Of a DNA stretch of 64,000 bases, positions 43,559-53,070 are shown piece after piece. Origin of the DNA: a bacterium (GTDB lineage Bacteria; Bdellovibrionota_C; UBA2361; RFPC01); NCBI GenBank assembly GCA_030431715.1, contig JAUIIO010000008.1, positions 1 through 64,000 of the forward strand. Direction: 5' to 3'. Numbering within the stretch: the stretch's first letter is position 1; every line of letters starts with the position of its first letter. Below the pieces are notes generated by a model, which ran no database searches, was not told where the DNA came from, and saw only the letters and a list, made by a program, of their open reading frames with translations. Position numbers and translations under genes: made by a program.

Positions 43559-44695
43559 TTAAAGTGAAGGAATATTCTTATACTCAACATTACGAGCCTT
43601 GAGATGGGCAAGAAGTTTTTTGAGTGCCGCTGACGATTTGACAAGTGTTTCTGGCGGCCAAATTCCAGGCTCTGATAGGTCTCCATCTGCTAAGAGCCGC
43701 GCAAACCCGGTTGCCGTAAAGCCTGTGGTTCGAGCCATCGAAGTATATCCTGTTTTAAGGTCTTTTCTGTCAAAGAGGTCGACTTCAAAACTTCGTGCTT
43801 TCCCGTCTTTGATCCCACTTGCGTAAACACGCATGCAGGTAAACTCGTCATCACTCTCCTCAAGTGTCCACGCGTGCTTCATAAGTTCTGAGGTCAGATC
43901 GAGTGGCTTCACAGAGTCACCAGATCGAAGAACTACCGGCTTTTCAGAGAGAAAACCAGATTTTTTTAAGAAGCTAATCATGTCACTGTGACCGGGATAA
44001 CGCATAGTAAGCTCTCTCATGCGCTTCGCCGGAACCGTATAGAGAAGAGAGCGCAAGCCATCGGTGATAAACGCCTCAAGGGTTCCCACACCTGGCACAT
44101 CAACAAACTCATGTTGAGTAAGCGGCTCTCTCTCTACAATCTCCCCCCCTTCAATGATTCGTGCAGGTCGTAAATACTCCTCAATGACATCATAGGGATG
44201 CCACGCCGCCTTGTATTCAAAAGGCCACGTCCTCTCAAACGGCAATCCTCCAACATAGATGGCAGCATCCTCTAGAACATCAAGCTGAGTTGCAAAATAC
44301 CCGGTAAGAACATTACTCATACCAGGCGCTACCCCACAGTCATACCAAATTGAAGCCCCATTTTTTTTGGCAGTTGCCTCAAGTTGACGGGCATCCTCTT
44401 CAAAGAATGAAATATCAACCACCTTCTTTCCAAGCTTGGCGAGTTCACCAAGAACAGAGAATGCAATTGAACCAGGAAGAGCGGTTACAACAACATCTTC
44501 ATCAGCAAGATGCTTTTTTAGGGCCACACTATCTGAAAAGTCTAGTGAATGCTTTCTGTCTTCTGGTATCCCTCTAACTTTCTTAAGGTTTTCAGCCGCT
44601 TTATCAAAAACAGATACGTGATACGCCTGTTCCAAAGCTAAGTCTTCAGCTATCGTCCTACCAACACGCCCTATTCCAAATACAGAAATCCTCAT
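43559..44695 (-). CDS. saccharopine dehydrogenase-like oxidoreductase
   Basis: The 378-residue protein has an N-terminal Rossmann fold (ISVFGIGRVGRTIAEDL) and a catalytic domain like that of saccharopine dehydrogenase or lysine 6-dehydrogenase. Landmarks are SIWYDCGVAPGMSNVL, then the WPFEYKAAWHPYDVIEEY block and GVGTLEAFITDGLRSL. Members reduce or oxidise lysine-derived imines; the substrate cannot be decided. An internal stretch of eight A residues (44347-44354 region) keeps the frame. It is divergent from the binding protein at 44789. Confidence 0.8.
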   Translation of the reverse strand: MRISVFGIGRVGRTIAEDLALEQAYHVSVFDKAAENLKKVRGIPEDRKHSLDFSDSVALKKHLADEDVVVTALPGSIAFSVLGELAKLGKKVVDISFFEEDARQLEATAKKNGASIWYDCGVAPGMSNVLTGYFATQLDVLEDAAIYVGGLPFERTWPFEYKAAWHPYDVIEEYLRPARIIEGGEIVEREPLTQHEFVDVPGVGTLEAFITDGLRSLLYTVPAKRMRELTMRYPGHSDMISFLKKSGFLSEKPVVLRSGDSVKPLDLTSELMKHAWTLEESDDEFTCMRVYASGIKDGKARSFEVDLFDRKDLKTGYTSMARTTGFTATGFARLLADGDLSEPGIWPPETLVKSSAALKKLLAHLKARNVEYKNIPSL

Positions 44696-44774
44696 ACCCT
44701 CACTCTACGTCCAATACATAGTCTCGCTCAACATCCTTTCAAACAATAAGACTGTTTTCCCAAAAATCATTTCC

Positions 44775-44780
44775 TATACA
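44775..44780 (+). promoter_or_regulatory. candidate -10 for a leaderless binding-protein gene
   Basis: TATACA stands eight bases before the ATG at 44789, with no ribosome-binding site and no clear -35. Initiation would be at or near the A of the ATG. The 93-base divergent gap is A/T-rich. Confidence 0.3.
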
Positions 44781-44788
44781 CTTGTTCT

Positions 44789-45766
44789 ATGCGTATATTT
44801 CTTTTCCTTCACATACTCTTTCTTACTCAGCTTGCTTTTGCCGAAGAGCAGGTAGGAGTAATCATTCCCCTTACTGGCGACTTCACAAGATACGGTGAGA
44901 AAATTCGAGATGGTCTCGAAAAAGAGAAATCCGAAGAGATCAAATATATATACGAAGATGAGGGCTGTAACGCCCAAAAGGCAATTACAGCTTATAAAAA
45001 GCTCAGTCACATCGATAACATTAAGCTTTTTCTAGGCCCGTGGTGCGGCTCACCTCAAACATCGGTTGCCCCACTCCTTCCGGGCTCAAAACAGATGGCC
45101 ATACTAGGCTCAAGCGCTCCTGAACGTGTGTATACCGAATCTCAGGGAAGAATGTTCTCTGTCCAGCACTCTATAGAACAAGAATCTCGTTTTAATGCGG
45201 AAAGAGCTTATGAAATGGGAGCCCGAAAAGTTGTTATTCTGTTCTTAGATAATGATTTTAGCCGGGCACATGAGAAAGCCTTTCGTGATGAGTTTAAAGG
45301 AGAAGTTCTCGAAACTCTCACCTATAGCACTCCAGATGCCTCCGCCTTAAAATCTCTAGCCCTGAAGATAAAGAAACTTTCACCAGATACCCTTTATATT
45401 CCTGACGCCTTCCCTCTCATGCACGGAATCCTTAAAGAGCTTCACACCCTTCATCTTAACGATCTGAAAATCTTCTCTGTCTACTCTGCTGAGTCTGAAG
45501 ATGTCCTGACTGCTATTAGCTCCTTTGGCGAAGGTCTTTACTATTCTTACCCTGTAATTGGAGAGCAAGAAGCTCTCAAGTACTTTCCAGCAAAAGCCGC
45601 TCAGATTGTACGTGCTGTTGTTTCAAAGTGTGGTAGCAAAGATATCGAATGCGCCATCTCATTCCTGAAAAGCAAGTACGCATTTAATAAGAACGGAGTG
45701 CTTGAAGGAGAACTCGGACTCAAGACAGTAAAAGACGGAAAATTTAAATGGCTTTCTTTGGATTAA
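44789..45766 (+). CDS. periplasmic binding protein, Peripla_BP_6 type
   Basis: A signal peptide (MRIFLFLHILFLTQLAFA) precedes a 307-residue type I binding fold. It opens with VGVIIPLTGDFTRYGEKI and has YIYEDEGCNAQKAITAYKKL, then the FLGPWCGSPQTSVAPL pocket. It resembles the 3837-4922 protein more than the 12856-13998 one. No transporter gene lies nearby. The ligand is unknown. It is convergent with the carboxypeptidase-regulatory gene at 45777. Confidence 0.8.
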   Translation: MRIFLFLHILFLTQLAFAEEQVGVIIPLTGDFTRYGEKIRDGLEKEKSEEIKYIYEDEGCNAQKAITAYKKLSHIDNIKLFLGPWCGSPQTSVAPLLPGSKQMAILGSSAPERVYTESQGRMFSVQHSIEQESRFNAERAYEMGARKVVILFLDNDFSRAHEKAFRDEFKGEVLETLTYSTPDASALKSLALKIKKLSPDTLYIPDAFPLMHGILKELHTLHLNDLKIFSVYSAESEDVLTAISSFGEGLYYSYPVIGEQEALKYFPAKAAQIVRAVVSKCGSKDIECAISFLKSKYAFNKNGVLEGELGLKTVKDGKFKWLSLD

Positions 45767-45776
45767 TGAAGCTCAT

Positions 45777-46331
45777 TTACTTATCATATCCGATAAAGAC
45801 CCGCTCAATATCACCTTTGACCGTACCTTCAAGAGAATCTTTAAAAAAGATCATATCTTCATGCGATATGCGAAGAGAGTATGCAGATCCATACTCTAGC
45901 TGAATACTAAAATTCCCAGTCTCAGAGTTCACGGTAACTGGAATGTTGCCATTCAGTACTAACTCAGCATCAGCTACTGGTTGAAGGCTCCCGTCAAGAA
46001 CATGCCCACTAAGCGTCTGTAGAGAACCTGAACCTGTTATATTTTCAGTTGTGTCACTACTTAAACTACCACTCTTGGAATCAAATGAGTAAACCGGGTG
46101 CGCAAAACGTAGTTGATACGCCTCGTTATTGGCGACTGCAGGAAAGAGCGTAGAACCATCTGCCCCTGTAACTTGTGTTGATTCCGATTCCCCTTGAACC
46201 AGAGTAACTTTAACATTTTGAATGAGGTGATTACTTTCGTTTTTGGTAATGACTTGCAAACGTGACTGTGCCTCCGCTTGGAGCACAAGGAGAAGGATCA
46301 ACATCAATATCGTAGTGCATTTGTGAATCAT
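45777..46331 (-). CDS. secreted protein with carboxypeptidase regulatory-like domains
   Basis: A signal peptide (CTTILMLILLLVLQAEAQ) is followed by two repeated beta-sandwich modules (LVQGESESTQVTGADGSTLFPAV and LSGHVLDGSLQPVADAEL...). These look like the CarboxypepD_reg/Cna-B fold. No catalytic site is present. It starts three bases after the giant repeat protein gene and probably shares its transcript, suggesting a surface or secreted partner. Confidence 0.7.
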   Translation of the reverse strand: MIHKCTTILMLILLLVLQAEAQSRLQVITKNESNHLIQNVKVTLVQGESESTQVTGADGSTLFPAVANNEAYQLRFAHPVYSFDSKSGSLSSDTTENITGSGSLQTLSGHVLDGSLQPVADAELVLNGNIPVTVNSETGNFSIQLEYGSAYSLRISHEDMIFFKDSLEGTVKGDIERVFIGYDK

Positions 46332-46334
46332 TGT

Positions 46335-49300
46335 TTACTTCTTCCTATTTCGACGAATAAACCTTAAATCTCTTCTACGAAGTGCATGATGGAGCCCTCC
46401 CTGATCCCAGTAGTATGAACCTCTGTAATTCTTCGGACGTGAACTCACTCGAAAGCGATTCGATTTTAGAAAGACTCTGTAATCGCCACCGGGCACAACG
46501 ATAGACCAAGAAAATGGGTCTGTTACATCGGCTTTATACGTTCTCTTTGTGCGGTTATTTTTTGCTACTACTTCGATATCACCAGCTTCAAAGGAGCTAA
46601 GGATTTTATACATCCTGTCGCCTTCAACGATCGGTCGGCCGTTTTTCCCTTTTAGAGCACCACTTAACGTTATTGGCTCACCTTCACAGTAATCAAGTGG
46701 ATGGGTAACTCTCATTACTTCATCCCCATCGTAGTGGTAGAGAACAACGGTATTACGCCCGGACAGCTTGGTCGTAGAAAAAATTACTTCCGAGTTCGCA
46801 CCAACATCGTAAACATCACGTTCTGTTGTATCTGGCTGAAGAACTTCTATTTCAATAGGAACCTCGCTTCCATTAGGATTCGTAATTTTCCAACGGATGG
46901 TTTCCTCTGGCTCTTCATCGCCAGTGCAGGCTCCTCTACTATCACCATGGGCCTCGTGTGCAGACAACGCGGAAGGAGAGATGCTTATAGATTGACGATT
47001 TTCAGGATTGCCCGGTGGCATATGACAGATCGTTACCTTCTCATTTCCGCCGTGTTCATTATCATTTTCACATGCGCCATCAGAATCTCCGTGAGCTCGG
47101 TGAGCAGCAAGTGCAGATCTCGATATTGTTATGGAATGTGCATTTTCAGGATTCCCCGGTGGGATGTGACAGATAGTGACTTTTTTATCATTATCGTTCT
47201 TGTTCGACGATCTCGTATGAGACTGACTTCTACTGCGCTTCTTCTTCTTTGCAAAGGAGCTTGGTGGTTCAACACAGAGAGCTTCAAGAACAAGTCCCTG
47301 CTCTTCACAGTCCATGATTCCATTATTATTAAGATCCGTATCAACTTCCCCACAGCCGCAAAGTCCTGGATAAATCTTATTACTATCTAACTCACAGAGA
47401 TCCTGACAGTCAGGAGTACCATCACCATCAGAATCAGTATCAGCTATTCCACAACCGCATGCGCCAGGGCTAACTTTCTCAGGGTCGTTTTCACATCCAT
47501 CCTGACACTGAAAATATCCATCATTATCCTTATCAATATCTGCTTCACCACATCCGCAGACACCGGGATCAGATTTACGGTTATCGTACTTACAAAGGTC
47601 GTTACAATCTGATACGCCATCCAGATCGGTATCTGTATCCGCTATGCCGCATCCACATTGTCCGGGCTCGATTTTTTGCGGGTCGGTTATACAACTATCC
47701 AGACAATCAAGCGTGCCATCACGATCGGAGTCATAATCGGCAACACCGCACCCACATACTCCGGGTTCGATTTTTTTAGAATCCGTACTACAGGAGTCAT
47801 TACAATCAAGGGTGCCATCACCATCAGAATCAATATCAGGGAGTCCGCAGCCACATGTGCCTGGTGCAGTTTTATTCGGATCCGTATCACATTGATCATT
47901 ACACAGGAGAACCCCATCACCATCAGCATCAACGTCAGCTATGCCGCATCCACACGCTCCTGGGGCAGTTTTCCCGCGGTCAGTTGGGCAGAGATCCTCA
48001 CAATCTGCTACGCCATCTCCGTCCCGATCGCGGTCAGAGATTCCACAGCCACACACACCGGGCTCAGCTTTTCTCGGGTCCTCATCACAGAGATCAAGAC
48101 AATCGGCAATGCCATCACCATCGGTATCAGTATCAACGCTTCCGCAACCACAATATCCGGGTATTGATTTAAGAGGGTCTAAAATACAGAGATCCTCACA
48201 GTCTGCTACTCCGTCTCCATCAGTATCGGTATCAGCGATACCACAGCCGCATATACCCTCTTCTTGCTTTAATGGGTCGAAAGGACACTCATCATTACAA
48301 TCAAGTTCTTCGTCTGAATCTGAATCAATGTCAGGAACACCACATCCGCAGATACCAGGTTCTGTTTTAAGTGGATCTTCATCACAGGCTTCATCGCACT
48401 GGAGAACCCCATCATTGTCAAAATCAATATCAGCGGAGCCACATCCACATTCGCCTGGCTCTAATTTCAAATCGTCAAAGGCACAGAGATCTTCACAATC
48501 AGCTGTACCGTCTCCGTCACTATCTTTATCACTCTCACCGCAACCACAAATTCCTGGCTCAAGCTTCTTAGGGTCTTCAGGACAGAGATCGAGGCAATCA
48601 CATGTAGAATCGTTATCGCTATCGATATCTGGCTCTCCGCAACCACATTGCCCGGCCTCTGTTTTTAGAGGATCGAACATGCACTCATCCCGACAATCAG
48701 GAACCCCATCTTCATCAGTATCTCTTTCATCCACTCCACATCCGCAGATACCCTCGCGAATTTTTAGGGGATCAAATGGGCACTCATCATTACAATCAAG
48801 GGTCTCATCACCATCAATGTCAGTATCTGCTCTCCCGCAGCCACACTCACCAGGCTCAAGTTTAAATGGATCAGTATCACACAGATCTTCACATTGAAGG
48901 ACACCATCGCCATCAAGATCAATATCAGCTATTCCGCAACCACACTCGCCTGGTTCAACCTTGTATCGGTCCGTAGGGCAGAGGTCTTCACAATCAGGGG
49001 TTTCATCTCCGTCACGGTCTCTATCTGATATTCCACAGCCACACATTCCGGGCTCGGTCTTTTGTGAGTCATCTACACAAAGATCAATACAATCAGAAGT
49101 TCCATCACCATCAGTATCCGTATCTGCTGTGCCACATCCACAAACTCCCGGCTCTACTTTAAGCGGATCACTACTACAGCTATCGTTACAATCGAGCGTA
49201 CCATCACCATCAGTGTCTGTTGGATCATCCGCTATACCACAACCACAAATGCCGGCATCAATCTTTAAAGGGTCTTCAAAACAGGTATCTACACAGTTAG

Positions 49301-51563
49301 CAGTTCCATCACCATCTGTATCCGTCTCGGCATTACCACACCCACACTGCCCAGGCTCTACTTTGTCAGCGTCAGTGCTGCAAGAATCATTGCAATTTGC
49401 CACGCCATCGTTATCAGAATCGGTATCTGGGGTTCCGCAACCACACTGCCCCGGTTCCATCTTGGAACCATCTAGAGGGCAGAGATCACGCTCACAAGTA
49501 AAGTGAAGATTCAGCACATTACCGTTCGCAACACTGCTGTATTCCTGCGGCTCACAGCCAAAGTTTGGATCGGTAACACGGATAAGGCAGTTAGAGCCAT
49601 CGCTCACACTTATAAAGTAATATCCACTACTATCGCTCACGATGGTACGAGCAACACCATTCTCGTAGAAGGTCATCTGAACTTCAGGAATAGGATTTCC
49701 GTTCTCGTCTAGAATTCTACCGCTGTATATAAAAGAGCCTTCTTGCGTGATTTGAAAATTAGTTTGCTCTTCATTACACGAGATATAAGGATAGGATATT
49801 CCAGCAGGATCGAAGAACTCATCATTGTATTCAGCAGTTACCCAGTTATCTGACTGAGCAGGAACATTGAACTTATACTCACCATTGGCGTCTGTTACGG
49901 TTATGGACTGATGGTTATTTAGAATCGTAGCGCCAGGTAACCGCTGTCCAAGGGTGTCGAGTACAATACCACTAATTTCATATTCATCTTCAGGATCACA
50001 CCACTCTGGAATATATCCATTTTCTAAGCCGCTTGTGGACGCAAAGGTGTGAAAGTTTACTTTTGAGTGATGTTCTTCAACGGACTTGATTTCTATGCGC
50101 TTTGGGTCAAAGACAAAGTCATCAGAAGATGCTTCCAGCACAATAGTATCGCCATTATTCGCCTGAAAGGAATATGTACCATCCTGACGAGATATAGCCG
50201 TCTGCACACCATTTGCAAGAATTTTTACCTGTGGAAATGGCGCTCCATTAGGTCCCCTTACAGAACCTGAGATAGTATGCCTTTCCGCATCTGGCGATGA
50301 GCAAACTGCCGTGTAGCTCTTTTCTGGAGCTAGAGTTCCAAGAGCGCAGAAAGAGAATGCGTCACCTGATGGATCACTAAACGCACAACCTGCTTGATTG
50401 GCAACTACTTCCACCTTATCGTTTAGCGTTGTTGCATCACCATTATCACAGCCGTACTGCATCTGAACTGGGAAGTATGCAACTCCGTCCTTAGAAGTTG
50501 TATGTGTTCGATTCGATTGACACTGCGAAAGACCACTCGATACTCCAACATCGATACCAGAAACTGGATTTCCATCGGCATCTTGAAATGTAGCTGTACC
50601 AACTTGTTGATACTTGTATATTGGATTTGCAAAGAACTTACATACGTTATCAGGACACGTTCCGGGAGATACTACGATCTCAGGTGGATAAAATTGATAT
50701 CTCCCAACCGGAATAACACGAAAACTACTATTGATCCCTATACCAAGTGTTGCCGTTGAAACACTGGCTACTCCACTTCCATTGGTAACCAGTGTTGTTC
50801 CCTGAGGATAAACCTTAAGTGGAGTTATAATCGGAAGGTTGTTGGTAGCGCGTACTTCGAAATGGTAGGTACCCTCTACTTTTTGAGGAGGACTCTCAAG
50901 GTCGCTACACTCAGCCAGATATTGTAGAGTCGTACTTGTCGTAGGACAAAGATTTCCTCCCTGAAGTGGTGTAAACGTACAACTCTTCCCGTTTGGTGCG
51001 GAAAGTATCACCTTCGAATAGTCATTTAATGGGTCAAAATCTACATCACTACAAGCTGCTGTCCGCTTTCTCGTTGAAAAATGGAGGCTTCCGTCAGTTC
51101 CTGTAACTTCTGGACACGCATACTCAAGACCACTAATGACTCCAGTCACCCCATCAATGCCATTTCCATCTGCATCAAGGACCTCAACTTTGAGCACAAC
51201 TGTTTCGTTCACATCAGGAGTCGCTACGACCTCACAAACATTGTCCGGACACGTTTCACTACCAACTTCAAGATAGTCAGGTTCCATTTTATAACCCGAG
51301 AACGAGTAATAAAGTGTCGGAGATGAACTCTCAAGATCTCTAACATCAAATGACCAAGAGCCATCACTGCCAGAAACTCTCCCGTTTAATTCATTAATGC
51401 CATCAGTACCATGAATTTGTACTGCTTCTAGAGGATTCCCATTTGAATCTGTAAACTCGAGGGTGTATTGAAAATCAATCTGCTCTGAATAAGCAGAAGG
51501 CACCACAAATAAAACGAGAAGGACTACTTGTAAAAATATGAATCTTGAAACCGTACTACGCAA
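46335..51563 (-). CDS. giant secreted protein with 22 Cys/Asp repeats
   Basis: A signal peptide (VVLLVLFVVPSAYSEQ) precedes carboxypeptidase-regulatory-like and Cna-B-like modules (to about residue 685). Then come 22 units of about 33 residues, each with DxDxDGDG.xDCxDxC and ending in PGxCGCG, similar to calcium-binding thrombospondin type 3 repeats. Two copies of a VTICH.PPGNP...AH..HGD module follow (about residues 1450-1550), then a beta domain and a basic C-terminal tail (RRDLRFIRRNRKK). It is 1742 residues long. It is probably extracellular or surface-bound and rigidified by calcium and disulfides. No cell-wall sorting motif is seen. Confidence 0.85.
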   Translation of the reverse strand: MRSTVSRFIFLQVVLLVLFVVPSAYSEQIDFQYTLEFTDSNGNPLEAVQIHGTDGINELNGRVSGSDGSWSFDVRDLESSSPTLYYSFSGYKMEPDYLEVGSETCPDNVCEVVATPDVNETVVLKVEVLDADGNGIDGVTGVISGLEYACPEVTGTDGSLHFSTRKRTAACSDVDFDPLNDYSKVILSAPNGKSCTFTPLQGGNLCPTTSTTLQYLAECSDLESPPQKVEGTYHFEVRATNNLPIITPLKVYPQGTTLVTNGSGVASVSTATLGIGINSSFRVIPVGRYQFYPPEIVVSPGTCPDNVCKFFANPIYKYQQVGTATFQDADGNPVSGIDVGVSSGLSQCQSNRTHTTSKDGVAYFPVQMQYGCDNGDATTLNDKVEVVANQAGCAFSDPSGDAFSFCALGTLAPEKSYTAVCSSPDAERHTISGSVRGPNGAPFPQVKILANGVQTAISRQDGTYSFQANNGDTIVLEASSDDFVFDPKRIEIKSVEEHHSKVNFHTFASTSGLENGYIPEWCDPEDEYEISGIVLDTLGQRLPGATILNNHQSITVTDANGEYKFNVPAQSDNWVTAEYNDEFFDPAGISYPYISCNEEQTNFQITQEGSFIYSGRILDENGNPIPEVQMTFYENGVARTIVSDSSGYYFISVSDGSNCLIRVTDPNFGCEPQEYSSVANGNVLNLHFTCERDLCPLDGSKMEPGQCGCGTPDTDSDNDGVANCNDSCSTDADKVEPGQCGCGNAETDTDGDGTANCVDTCFEDPLKIDAGICGCGIADDPTDTDGDGTLDCNDSCSSDPLKVEPGVCGCGTADTDTDGDGTSDCIDLCVDDSQKTEPGMCGCGISDRDRDGDETPDCEDLCPTDRYKVEPGECGCGIADIDLDGDGVLQCEDLCDTDPFKLEPGECGCGRADTDIDGDETLDCNDECPFDPLKIREGICGCGVDERDTDEDGVPDCRDECMFDPLKTEAGQCGCGEPDIDSDNDSTCDCLDLCPEDPKKLEPGICGCGESDKDSDGDGTADCEDLCAFDDLKLEPGECGCGSADIDFDNDGVLQCDEACDEDPLKTEPGICGCGVPDIDSDSDEELDCNDECPFDPLKQEEGICGCGIADTDTDGDGVADCEDLCILDPLKSIPGYCGCGSVDTDTDGDGIADCLDLCDEDPRKAEPGVCGCGISDRDRDGDGVADCEDLCPTDRGKTAPGACGCGIADVDADGDGVLLCNDQCDTDPNKTAPGTCGCGLPDIDSDGDGTLDCNDSCSTDSKKIEPGVCGCGVADYDSDRDGTLDCLDSCITDPQKIEPGQCGCGIADTDTDLDGVSDCNDLCKYDNRKSDPGVCGCGEADIDKDNDGYFQCQDGCENDPEKVSPGACGCGIADTDSDGDGTPDCQDLCELDSNKIYPGLCGCGEVDTDLNNNGIMDCEEQGLVLEALCVEPPSSFAKKKKRSRSQSHTRSSNKNDNDKKVTICHIPPGNPENAHSITISRSALAAHRAHGDSDGACENDNEHGGNEKVTICHMPPGNPENRQSISISPSALSAHEAHGDSRGACTGDEEPEETIRWKITNPNGSEVPIEIEVLQPDTTERDVYDVGANSEVIFSTTKLSGRNTVVLYHYDGDEVMRVTHPLDYCEGEPITLSGALKGKNGRPIVEGDRMYKILSSFEAGDIEVVAKNNRTKRTYKADVTDPFSWSIVVPGGDYRVFLKSNRFRVSSRPKNYRGSYYWDQGGLHHALRRRDLRFIRRNRKK
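47300..49500. repeat. 22 tandem ~99-bp coding repeats
   Basis: The repeat units lie within the giant gene and are diverged, so they are not perfect at the DNA level. The spacing is 33 codons, with one unit two codons longer (the unit with ADDPTD). Protein-level comparison shows that units five apart are more alike than neighbours. On the opposite strand they create long open frames that are not genes. Confidence 0.85.
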
Positions 51564-51721
51564 AACTCTTACCTGACCGTTTTAACGAACATCAGGGTTT
51601 CGGCGCATAAAGAGAGCTTCTTAATTCTCTGAGAGTAAATTCAAGTACGAGGTGCCTATTTTGGCAATTTTTCTTCCCTCACCTAGAGGATTCACGCAGA
51701 AATAACAGAGCATGATAGGTA

Positions 51722-53026
51722 TTATGCGGTTACTTCTCTTGAAAATCTTTCAAGCTCAGCATAAACACCATCTTCTTGAAGAGACTGCTTTGCCATATGA
51801 AGGGTTGCGGCAATTTCAGCTTTCAGCGCTTCCTGTGTCTCAGGCAGCAGAAGTTCCGTATGTGAGATCTGACCAAGCACTTTAATGATACGGAAATAGA
51901 TAGTGCTGTGAAAAGAGGCACATTCTCGAATCTCACTAAAGGCAAGCGCAAGAAAGTACCCAAAGGTATCAGGCACAAGGAGAACACGCACATGCCCTTT
52001 TTCATCTCGTAGAGAAGTCTCTGGCATTTTTCGGGTAGCAAAACGGCAAAGCAGTGATCCGAGATGATCGATGCAGTTTACCGCGGTACGCGGATCATTA
52101 ATCCCCGGAGAGAGCGCTCGTACAGCAACTTCGACTATCTCTAGCATCGCGCAACCAATATCTTGTCTCGGAGTTCTCTTTGAACCGGTAATGACGCATC
52201 TATTTAATCGGTCAGTAAGTTTCTTTTTTTCACCGTGTGACCTATAGAGCGCGGCTAGATCCTGCTCAAAACTTAGGTAATCACCCGGCCTGACAAAAAG
52301 CTTGAGGTGCGTACCTGAATCTTTGGCTACTTTAATAAGGCCATCAATATCGAGCGCTTGAACATAACCAGACTTTTGGGTTTTAAGGACAGTATCATAC
52401 TCACCTCTCTGGTCATCAGCTTCTTCATCGACACTCGACTGTTCCGATTCAGAATAGGTATCGGGATAAAGTCGATCCAAAGCGAGGTGACATTCATGAG
52501 CGACATTCCCGATAACTTCAGGTGCTTGAATCATTACAGCAATATGATTGATATAATATATGAGCAGTCCAATACTACAAAGAGTCATAAAAACCGCTAT
52601 GAGTACTGATAAGTGTAAAGAAAAGTCACCATTTGGAACTGCTTCTAGACGACGAAGGAGCAGTAGCGAGTATACGGTCGTTGCCAGAAACGAACCAAGA
52701 GTAAGTTGAGTAGGGTTATCGTGTAAGAATCCACGTAGAAGCCTCGGGCCATACTGCTGGGAGGTAAGAGAAAGTACTACAACAGTAATGGAGAATACTG
52801 TTCCCGTAAGCCCGAGCATCGCGGTAAAGATTACTGACAAGGTGGAACGCGATGCTACGATAGTAGTAAGGATCCAATCTGGATAATTGTACTCTGGATA
52901 GATGAGCGTAGCCTCTAGGTCTGGAAAAAAAAGGACCAGAACCACTGCGACAGACATACACAAGACAGGAAGAAACCAATAACTTCCACTAAGCTTGTCC
53001 CAGAGATTATAAAGATATGTTTTCAT
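51722..53026 (-). CDS. DUF2254 family membrane protein
   Basis: The 434-residue protein has four N-terminal membrane helices (including VLCMSVAVVLVLFFP and TMLGLTGTVFSITVVVLSL-like segments) and a C-terminal soluble domain with the conserved SPGINDPRTAVNCIDHL motif. Both mark DUF2254. Its function is unknown; channel-like roles have been suggested for related families. It stands alone between the giant repeat gene and the ABC trio, with gaps of 158 bases upstream and 44 bases downstream. Confidence 0.86.
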   Translation of the reverse strand: MKTYLYNLWDKLSGSYWFLPVLCMSVAVVLVLFFPDLEATLIYPEYNYPDWILTTIVASRSTLSVIFTAMLGLTGTVFSITVVVLSLTSQQYGPRLLRGFLHDNPTQLTLGSFLATTVYSLLLLRRLEAVPNGDFSLHLSVLIAVFMTLCSIGLLIYYINHIAVMIQAPEVIGNVAHECHLALDRLYPDTYSESEQSSVDEEADDQRGEYDTVLKTQKSGYVQALDIDGLIKVAKDSGTHLKLFVRPGDYLSFEQDLAALYRSHGEKKKLTDRLNRCVITGSKRTPRQDIGCAMLEIVEVAVRALSPGINDPRTAVNCIDHLGSLLCRFATRKMPETSLRDEKGHVRVLLVPDTFGYFLALAFSEIRECASFHSTIYFRIIKVLGQISHTELLLPETQEALKAEIAATLHMAKQSLQEDGVYAELERFSREVTA

Positions 53027-53070
53027 ATTACTGAGTATAGCCCTTAGAAGAGTAAAAAGTGAATGATTGA

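Noticed and set aside
44347-44354. Possible phase-variable tract of eight T (A on the coding strand) in the saccharopine dehydrogenase-like gene
   Set aside because: It encodes Lys-Lys in a well-conserved region and the gene is intact; housekeeping-type enzymes are rarely phase-variable.
47941-48897. Long open frame of 318 codons opposite the giant repeat gene
   Set aside because: It is produced by the periodic Asp/Cys/Gly codons of the repeats on the other strand. Its Ser/Pro/Gln-rich repeat has no start signals, and the minus-strand gene is convincing.
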